From positions 51,375 to 115,374 of the forward strand of contig NZ_JAIQZB010000015.1 in NCBI RefSeq assembly GCF_020164555.1: a stretch of DNA of 64,000 nucleotides, given 5' to 3'. The DNA is from Salegentibacter lacus. GTDB lineage: Bacteria; Bacteroidota; Bacteroidia; Flavobacteriales; Flavobacteriaceae. Below the pieces are notes generated by a model. The model saw only the letters and a list, made by a program, of their open reading frames with translations. It had not been told where the DNA came from and did no database searches. Below, in pieces: positions 59,492-64,000 of the stretch. Each line of letters opens with the position of its first letter. Positions within the stretch are counted from its first letter, which is position 1. The position numbers and the translations under genes were made by a program.

Positions 59492-60958
59492 GTGTGCCCA
59501 GCATGGGCATCTTTTCTTTTACCGAAAGGTAAAAGATTAATCTAAAGGGTGCAAGTCCCTTATGGGCAGGGGTGACGCCTTGAACCATTAGTAAGCCGCA
59601 AGGTTGCCAACTGCGAAGTTGGGACTGAAGGAAGCGGGACTACAAACCCTGGTACTGACGAACAGGAACCGGATATGTATAGATAACGTCCAAATAACAG
59701 GACTCCAATCTATTCTAAAAGCTCACGGTAAACAATACGCCCGGCAGATAGAACGAGGGGAATATCAGGCGTCTCCAATACTGGGAGTTGAAATACCAAA
59801 AAGCAACGGGAAGAAACGTTTACTCGGTATTCCCACGGTTGTCGACAGGGTATTTCAGCAAGCATTACATCAGGTTTTGCAACCCGTATTCGAGCCAGAC
59901 TTTCAAAAGCACAGTTATGTGTTCAGACCAAACCGCAATGCCCATCAGGCAACTGCACAGAGCCTGGAAAATATAAATTCTGGTTATAGACACATCGTGG
60001 ATATTGACTTAAAGAGTTTCTTTGATGAAGTGGCCCACGATGTTTTATTAGACTTGATATTCAAAAAGGTAAAATGCCGGGCTACTTTAAAGTTATTGCG
60101 GTCATTTTTAAGAGCTCCGATACAAATTAACGGCAAGTTGCATAAATGCAGGAAAGGACTCCCGCAAGGTCCTCCCTTAAGTCCTTTGCTCTCCAATATC
60201 CTGCTCAATGAGTTGGATAAAGAACTGGAAAAGCGAGGGCACCGCTACGTGAGATATGCCGATGATTTTAGTATTTACGTTCGAAGTAAACCCGCTGCGA
60301 AACGCGTAGGCAACAGTATCTACAAATTTCTGCGGGATAAACTCCAGCTTCCAATCAATAGGAAGAAAAGCGGAATACGTAAGCCTTTAACCTTTCAGGT
60401 ACTGGGATTTGGTTTTGTGCCAACCTACAAGAAAGGAGAAAAGGCCAAACATCAGCTTGTGGCAGAAGCATCAAAATGGGATACATTTAAGGCTAAACTT
60501 AAATATATTACCAAAAAGACCATTCCTGCAAGCTTTGAAGAACGTATCCACAGAATCAATTTATTGCTAAGGGGCTGGATAAACTACTTCAAACCGGCAT
60601 CCATTCTAGGAAAGCTTAAAAAGCTGGAAGAATGGTTAAGGAATCGTTTACGGTATTGCATTTGGCATCACTGGAAAAAGCCCGAACGAAAACGGAAAAA
60701 CCTTATTCGGTTGGGAATTAATCCACCAGACCAGGCTTATGCCTGGAGTCGTACCCGAATGGGCGGCTAGGCAGTGGCTCAAAGTCCCATTCTGCGTACT
60801 ACCATCACCGTAAAACGCTTAAAAATGAAAGGTTATGTTAGTCTAGTCGAATACTACAATCGATGAGTTTCATTGTTGAACAGCCGTATGCGAGACCCGC
60901 ACGTACGGTGGTGTGAGGGGTGCACTCCGTCATTTGATGGCGGAGCCATCCACTCGAT
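59492..60958 (+). mobile_element. Degenerate group II intron inserted in an attC-like site
   Basis: The element starts GTGTGCCCAGCATGGGC and ends CATCCACTCGAT. Removing it restores ATTGTGT-TGGCAATA, the exact GTT boundary that the neighbouring cassette requires. Domain V is at about 60880-60914 (AGCCGTATGCG paired with CGCACGTACGG) and a domain VI-like stem follows (60925-60945). The 5' part has group II landmarks (GGGTGCAAGTCCC, CTGACGAACAGGAACCGGAT) but is only about 190 nt long before the coding part, so most of domains I-III is missing. At 1467 nt it is short for a full intron. Antisense insertion in attC is the hallmark of group IIC-attC introns; class assignment by eye is tentative. Confidence 0.8.
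59604..60770 (+). CDS. Group II intron reverse transcriptase/maturase, truncated at both ends
   Basis: The 388-codon frame has RT domains 2a-7: VEIPKSNGKKRLLGIPTVVDR, DIDLKSFFDEVAHDVL, KGLPQGPPLSPLLSNILLNEL and RYADDFSIYV (YADD at 218-221). It continues into a maturase (X/GIIM) domain with LLRGWINYFKP. The overall pattern resembles group IIC enzymes. The first 25 or so residues are read from intron RNA domain I (MPTAKLGLKEAG), so the genuine N-terminus with RT block 0/1 was deleted. A TAG at 60768-60770 replaces the Trp expected in RMGGWAVAQSPIL; the frame continues for 31 more codons (AVAQSPILRTT...LVEYYNR) to a TGA at 60864. The product is probably inactive. Confidence 0.85.
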   Translation: MPTAKLGLKEAGLQTLVLTNRNRICIDNVQITGLQSILKAHGKQYARQIERGEYQASPILGVEIPKSNGKKRLLGIPTVVDRVFQQALHQVLQPVFEPDFQKHSYVFRPNRNAHQATAQSLENINSGYRHIVDIDLKSFFDEVAHDVLLDLIFKKVKCRATLKLLRSFLRAPIQINGKLHKCRKGLPQGPPLSPLLSNILLNELDKELEKRGHRYVRYADDFSIYVRSKPAAKRVGNSIYKFLRDKLQLPINRKKSGIRKPLTFQVLGFGFVPTYKKGEKAKHQLVAEASKWDTFKAKLKYITKKTIPASFEERIHRINLLLRGWINYFKPASILGKLKKLEEWLRNRLRYCIWHHWKKPERKRKNLIRLGINPPDQAYAWSRTRMGG

Positions 60959-60988
60959 TGGCAATAGTTTTTTAATTCCAGGTGAAAT

Positions 60989-61276
60989 TTATTTATTGTC
61001 AAGGACAACATATAAAAAGGAAAACAAGAAGATTAAAGACAGAATTGAATTTCCAATTAGTCCAAAAAGATATTTATTTCCTTTCTCTTTACGTTCCTTA
61101 AATCCAACAAAAACTCCACCAACGCTTAATCCATAAATTATTACACCATATAGAGCATAATAGATATTTTGGTCGTCTGTGAGTCCTAATTCTGTCCAAA
61201 ATTTATTTGAGATAATGGCCAGAATAAATAAAATTATGTTGATCAGTAAAATTTTGTTTGTAGTAGTCTTTGTCAT
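60989..61276 (-). CDS. Small membrane protein of a cassette (unknown function)
   Basis: A 95-residue protein with three hydrophobic segments (about 9-24, 39-59 and 71-90) and the charged loop FKERKEKGNKY. I do not recognise a family. It lies in a cassette bounded by GTTGGCAATA (split by the intron at 60958/60959) and TATTGCCAAC (61287-61296), and its ATG is only 20 nt from the AAC box. That short leader is typical of integron cassettes. Confidence 0.7.
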   Translation of the reverse strand: MTKTTTNKILLINIILFILAIISNKFWTELGLTDDQNIYYALYGVIIYGLSVGGVFVGFKERKEKGNKYLFGLIGNSILSLIFLFSFLYVVLDNK

Positions 61277-61289
61277 ATTTGTAAATTAT

Positions 61290-61366
61290 TGCCAACGTTG
61301 CGTGTAAAAATTGTGCCCCTTTTCAGGCTAATGATTTTGGGCCATTGCTTTTACATAGTGTTATGC
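61290..61366 (-). repeat. attC-like site 2, short type
   Basis: TGCCAAC at one end and GTTATGC at the other enclose about 70 bp. TGTAAAA (61303-61309) pairs with TTTTACA (61349-61355) and GCCC with GGGC further in. Its sequence differs from the other five sites although the layout is the same, as expected for attC sites of different origin. Confidence 0.72.
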
Positions 61367-61376
61367 AGCGGTTTTT

Positions 61377-61679
61377 TTAAATTTTTATTTTGTCCGGATT
61401 TTGCCTGTTGGAAAAAAGAGATAAAATTTCAATGGTTTCATTATTTTGTCGGTAGTAGAGATTATTAAATTTTGAAACCACCGCTCTTCTAACAGTTTTC
61501 TTCTGTTTGGAAGTTGGGAAGAGTTCTGGATTTTTAGAAATTAATTCAATTGTATGATCAAGTTCCTGAGAGAAATTTTTAAGTTCTCTGCCCGTCCAGT
61601 TTTTTTCTAAATGTTCTAAGGTATCTTCTAATTCGGAAAGTGCGTGGTCAGTCCATCGAATTTTATAACCACTTTTCAT
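61377..61679 (-). CDS. RelE/ParE-family toxin
   Basis: A 100-residue basic protein with the RelE/ParE pattern: YKIRWTDHALSELEDTLEHL, LISKNPELFPTSKQKKTVRRAV and a beta-strand end LYYRQNNETIEILSLFSNRQNP. It would inhibit translation or gyrase; the subfamily cannot be settled by eye. The start overlaps the antitoxin end by 17 bp. Its stop is 11 bp from the GTTATGC box, so the pair fills its cassette. Confidence 0.85.
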   Translation of the reverse strand: MKSGYKIRWTDHALSELEDTLEHLEKNWTGRELKNFSQELDHTIELISKNPELFPTSKQKKTVRRAVVSKFNNLYYRQNNETIEILSLFSNRQNPDKIKI

Positions 61680-61896
61680 ATAATTTTCTTGCTTCTGAAT
61701 GAGATTTTAATTTTCCGGAATCAGCATCTTTAATTCCTTGTTCTATAGACTTTTTCTCTTCTTTGGAGATTTCTTTCCACCAGTCCGTTTTCTCACTCTC
61801 GCGCAACTTCATTATTTTTTCAATGATGGATTGATCATTCAGGGTTGACAACCACTGAATTAATTCTATTTTTTTATTTTGAAGATTTATGTCCAT
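61663..61896 (-). CDS. Antitoxin of the RelE/ParE pair
   Basis: A 77-residue acidic, helical protein (QWLSTLNDQSIIEKIMKLRES, WWKEISKEEKKSIEQGIKDADSGK, ending ARKLYEKW). This layout is typical of the short antitoxins encoded before RelE/ParE toxins in Bacteroidota. Its gene precedes and overlaps the toxin gene. Toxin-antitoxin cassettes are known to stabilise integron arrays. Confidence 0.8.
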   Translation of the reverse strand: MDINLQNKKIELIQWLSTLNDQSIIEKIMKLRESEKTDWWKEISKEEKKSIEQGIKDADSGKLKSHSEARKLYEKWL

Positions 61897-61956
61897 AACT
61901 CAAATTTACAATTTTGAACTTAAATATCTCTGATTGTTCAAATGTTTTTAACTGCT

Positions 61957-62089
61957 GCATAACGTCTCGTATAAAAACTGTGCGAGCGGGCGAGCTTGAT
62001 TGTCCGCAGGACAATCCGCTTAGCAAGCGAGCAATAAGTTTCGATTCAAAACTGGATTAAGCATCTTAAGTTTTTATATGTTGTTACCT
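61957..62089 (-). repeat. attC-like site 3
   Basis: GCATAAC then GTCTCGTATAAAAACTGTGC at one end; AAGTTTTTATATGTTGTTACCT at the other. GATTGTCC/GGACAATC forms an 8-bp central hairpin. Its middle (TTCGATTCAAAACTGGATTAA) is the most diverged of the long sites. Confidence 0.75.
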
Positions 62090-62112
62090 ACTGTGGCTAA
62101 GCTATAAACTTC

Positions 62113-62649
62113 CTACATTGTAAATAGAGTATCAAATCTTCCTTCTCGTATTTTTATTATCTCACCCGTTTCCGGATTAATTATATCAAATTCAAAAATT
62201 CCTGATACGATTCTTTTTTCTTCGTCAAATTTTGTTATTTCCAGAAATCCAAAACCTCCACTTTTTGTAGTTACGTCATAATGTTCATTAAGATTTACTG
62301 AACATTCTCCGTAATGATTGCCTTCACTATTTTCCGATAAATTATATTTTTCACCTTCTTCTATTTTGGATTTTACAGAACCTATAATTATTTGGGAAAT
62401 AATTTGATTTTCATCTTCTGCGCTTAAACTGAAATAAAAACCGTCATCTACAAATTGATAGTAGCAATTAAAATAATTATTCTTTTCCACAAATGCTTTT
62501 CCATTTACCAAGCAACCAAATGTTCCTTCTCCCGTCGTAGTTTTAGCAGGTAAACATTCAATAGGGTTCTCACAACTTTCATCTTTTGAACACGAAATTG
62601 ATAAAATCAAAATCAGGGATGTTAAAATGGTAAGTATGCTATTTTTCAT
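62113..62649 (-). CDS. Small secreted lipoprotein of a cassette (unknown function)
   Basis: A 178-residue protein with a lipobox (LILSISCSKDES, Cys20). The mature part is beta-rich (TFGCLVNGKAFVEKN, FDEEKRIVSGIFEFDIINPE), a pattern seen in DUF6252-like Bacteroidota lipoproteins; the assignment is tentative. The cassette ends are GTTACCTAC (62083-62091) and GTAGGTAAC (62673-62681), and the match continues imperfectly through TGGC. The ATG is 32 nt from the AAC box. Confidence 0.75.
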   Translation of the reverse strand: MKNSILTILTSLILILSISCSKDESCENPIECLPAKTTTGEGTFGCLVNGKAFVEKNNYFNCYYQFVDDGFYFSLSAEDENQIISQIIIGSVKSKIEEGEKYNLSENSEGNHYGECSVNLNEHYDVTTKSGGFGFLEITKFDEEKRIVSGIFEFDIINPETGEIIKIREGRFDTLFTM

Positions 62650-63005
62650 AAGTTCCGATTTTTGTGGCCATTGTAGGTAACGTCTCGTATAAAAACTGTG
62701 CGAGCTGGCGTGCGTGATTGTCCGCAGGACAATCCGCTAAGCAAGCGAGCAGTGAGTTTCGATTTGAGACAGGTTTTAGCATTGTTTTTATAAGTTGTTG
62801 TATGGTGTTTTTTATCAGTAGTTAAATGGGGATAAAACATTAAAATAATTCTCTTGCGATTAACACCGATCATTATAAATCCAACTCCACTTCCAAGTAA
62901 ATTAATAGTTAGTCCGCCCTTATGCTCTTTTTTAAGTCCGCTATAATAAACGATGAGCACTAATCCGAGCATAATTGAGGCAAGAGCTAATATTATATTA
63001 ATCAT
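62646..63005 (-). CDS. Small membrane protein whose frame runs into the attC-like site
   Basis: The first 58 or so residues (MINIILALASIMLGLVLIVY, GLTINLLGSGVGFIMIGVN) form two hydrophobic segments and are encoded in the cassette proper. The C-terminal 60 residues (NAKTCLKSKLTARLLSGLSC and on to NGHKNRNL) are read through attC-like site 4 and overlap the next gene start by 4 bp. The true product may therefore be a short membrane protein with a tail supplied by the site. The ATG is 27 nt from the AAC box of the adjoining site. Function unknown. Confidence 0.5.
   Translation of the reverse strand: MINIILALASIMLGLVLIVYYSGLKKEHKGGLTINLLGSGVGFIMIGVNRKRIILMFYPHLTTDKKHHTTTYKNNAKTCLKSKLTARLLSGLSCGQSRTPARTVFIRDVTYNGHKNRNL
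62675..62803 (-). repeat. attC-like site 4
   Basis: AGGTAAC at one end and GTTGTAT at the other, about 121 bp from AAC to GTT. It has the TATAAAAAC/GTTTTTATA outer stem, the GATTGTCC/GGACAATC central hairpin and the TTTCGATTTGAGACAGG block shared with site 1. Confidence 0.77.
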
Positions 63006-63025
63006 TTTTATTTTTTTTTAATACC

Positions 63026-63155
63026 ATACAACGTCTCGTATAAAAACAGTGCGAGCTGACGAGCCTGATTGTCCGCAGGACAATCAGGCGTTGCAAGCGA
63101 ACAAAGACTTTCGATTTGTGACAAATTTTAGCATTGTTTTTATATAGTGTTACCT
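63026..63155 (-). repeat. attC-like site 5
   Basis: ATACAAC at one end and GTTACCT at the other, about 122 bp. The outer TATAAAAAC/GTTTTTATA stem and central hairpin are kept; the hairpin is extended to GCCTGATTGTCC/GGACAATCAGGC, 12 bp. Confidence 0.76.
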
Positions 63156-63163
63156 GCAGTTTT

Positions 63164-63733
63164 TTAGCTTACCCAGGAACTAACCACTTCTTTTAATTTC
63201 CAATTGCCTCCTTTGAATTCATATAATCGATATTCTCCGCTGCCACATAAAAATCCGCAAACCTGACCGATATGAATTATTGCCTTATCGAAAATCTTAT
63301 TAAAAATAGGTTTAGAAATTGTTAGATACCCTTTTGGGCATTTGGATAAATCTTGAAAATTTAAAAAGTCCGATCCCTTTTCTTCTTGAAATGCTTTTAA
63401 TTCTTCCTCAGACAGTATTTTTTTATTTTCCACAAGATTTGAAGTCAGTTCAAATTTTTCGTCCAGATCAGTTACCGTTTTCAATTCCTCTTTCGAATTG
63501 AGGTCTAAGTATTGGGAAATTAAATTATTCTCTTCATTGAGAATAGATTTCAAGTGATAATCTTTTTCTCTAATACAACCTAAGGTGAGATAGTCGTCAT
63601 CATCGTTGGATAAGATGGAGCTAATTAAGTTCTCAGTCTCAATTCCATCCTTTCTTATATACTCTGCTCTGTTAAACTCAGAACAACTTGCAAAAATCAA
63701 GAAGAACAATATTATATAAATTCTCTTATTCAT
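63164..63733 (-). CDS. Small secreted lipoprotein of a cassette (unknown function)
   Basis: A 189-residue lipoprotein (FFLIFASCSEFN, Cys17). The mature part is acidic and helical (NEENNLISQYLDLNSKEELK, ILSEEELKAFQEEKG), then beta-rich with two close Cys residues (QVCGFLCGSGEYRLYEF). I do not recognise a family. The gene fills its cassette: the stop is 9 bp after the GTTACCT box and the ATG 25 nt before the TGGTAAC box. Confidence 0.72.
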   Translation of the reverse strand: MNKRIYIILFFLIFASCSEFNRAEYIRKDGIETENLISSILSNDDDDYLTLGCIREKDYHLKSILNEENNLISQYLDLNSKEELKTVTDLDEKFELTSNLVENKKILSEEELKAFQEEKGSDFLNFQDLSKCPKGYLTISKPIFNKIFDKAIIHIGQVCGFLCGSGEYRLYEFKGGNWKLKEVVSSWVS

Positions 63734-63753
63734 ATTCTGTTATTCATAATTGC

Positions 63754-63881
63754 TGGTAACGTCCCGTATAAAAACTGTGCGAGCTGGCGTGCGTGATTGT
63801 CCGCAGGACAATCAGCTAAAGCAAGGAGCACGATGTTCGATTTGAGACAGGTTTGAGCATTGTTTTTATACACTGTTGAAC
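63754..63881 (-). repeat. attC-like site 6
   Basis: TGGTAAC at one end and GTTGAAC at the other, about 120 bp. It differs from the consensus start (GTCCCG for GTCTCG) but keeps the outer stem, central hairpin and TTCGATTTGAGACAGG block. The partner of its GTTGAACTAAACC end must lie outside the window. Confidence 0.76.
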
Positions 63882-64000
63882 TAAACCTAAAGGTAGCTTC
63901 AAGAGATCGCTAAATCACTATTCACTACCTTTAAGTATCTCTAATTATAATATTGAAAGTTATGAAAAAAAAGTAGTACCCTCATTGACAGGGCTTGTAA
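63882..64000. other. Start of the next cassette or of the array's right flank
   Basis: These 119 bases hold no complete gene. AAAGGTAG and CTACCTTT make an 8-bp inverted repeat within about 45 bp. It could be the beginning of another cassette or the attI side of an integron. Confidence 0.4.

Larger units (their letters stand above)
59107..63881 (-). other. Integron-like gene-cassette array (no integrase in window)
   Basis: Five minus-strand cassettes and a leftmost remnant are separated by six attC-like sites. In every complete cassette the sequence after GTT at one end is the reverse complement of the sequence before AAC at the other: GTTGGCAATA/TATTGCCAAC (interrupted by the intron), GTTATGCAGC/GCTGCATAAC, GTTACCTAC/GTAGGTAAC, GTTGTATGGT/ACCATACAAC and, imperfectly, GTTACCTGCA/TGCTGGTAAC. 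These ends differ between cassettes while the sites between them are alike. That is how a circular cassette is expected to integrate when recombination splits its attC at G/TT. Genes are promoterless-looking with leaders of 20-67 nt, all in one orientation. Integrase and attI, if present, should lie beyond 64000. Confidence 0.8.

Noticed and set aside
59253..59540. 95-codon plus-strand frame
   Set aside because: It crosses the DUF4259 remnant, attC-like site 1 and the intron start; no single unit could encode it.
59604..60770. Reverse transcriptase as a retron or diversity-generating element
   Set aside because: It has the GIIM maturase region, and group II domains V and VI follow directly; no msr/msd or variable-repeat region was seen.
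60873..61136. 87-codon plus-strand frame
   Set aside because: It runs from intron domain V into the antisense of a cassette gene, so it is an accident of the junction.
59368..63881. The repeated 120-bp blocks as a CRISPR array or MITE family
   Set aside because: Spacing is hundreds of bases with genes between, and repeats are far too long for CRISPR. Target-site duplications are absent; instead the cassette ends are complementary across each gene, which fits attC better than MITEs.

Overview
The window reads as chromosomal DNA of a marine or saline-environment member of the Flavobacteriaceae (Bacteroidota). The support is AT-rich intergenic DNA, SusC/SusD pairs, Bacteroidota-type promoters (TTG and TAnnTTTG boxes), many lipoprotein signals, a two-subunit transketolase, and XylE/XylB/XylA-type xylose genes. 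I cannot name the genus from sequence alone. No rRNA, tRNA or CRISPR array was seen.

Region 1 (1-25952, all minus strand) is a large xylan utilisation locus read from right to left. It begins with the core SusC-SusD-SusC-SusD-DUF1735 lipoprotein-CBM-split GH10 order known as the Xus/Xyn10A core of Bacteroidota. It continues with GH5, a second GH10, GH97, CE15 glucuronoyl esterase, GH43, GH43-CBM6, GH95, GH43 and a further GH43 cut by the window edge. Together these suit a heavily substituted glucurono-arabinoxylan carrying galactosyl groups. A 92-nt structured element with a terminator-like end lies inside the locus between GH5 and GH10.

Region 2 (26.7-37.4 kb) is pentose metabolism. It contains a divergent CE1-type esterase; a minus-strand operon of a Nudix-type regulator, a CE20-like acetylesterase, transaldolase and two-subunit transketolase; and a divergent plus-strand operon of a xylose MFS transporter, xylulokinase and xylose isomerase. 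A 16-bp perfect palindrome between the divergent operons is a candidate operator. Polymer capture, depolymerisation, uptake, isomerisation, phosphorylation and pentose-phosphate entry are thus all encoded together.

Region 3 (37.4-40.4 kb) has a decayed glycosidase (DUF4038/collagen-binding-like C-terminus) and a DUF255 thioredoxin-like lipoprotein. Region 4 (40.4-58.8 kb) is a second, unusual locus: two GH9-like enzymes flank a SusC/SusD pair, two FG-GAP/ASPIC-UnbV (CRTAC1-type) lipoproteins and a vanadium-haloperoxidase-like PAP2 lipoprotein.

Region 5 (59.1-63.9 kb) is the most unusual part. Small, unrelated minus-strand genes are separated by six attC-like sites. Five are about 120 bp and closely alike; one is about 70 bp. 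In three cassettes each gene is bounded by a perfect 10-bp inverted repeat private to that cassette, in another the match is 9 bp, and in one more it is imperfect. That is the signature of integron cassettes (GTT...gene...AAC-attC-GTT). A degenerate group II intron sits in the antisense orientation exactly in the terminal GTT box of the leftmost site. No integrase lies in the window; by cassette orientation it would be expected to the right of 64000, unless this is an integrase-less cluster.
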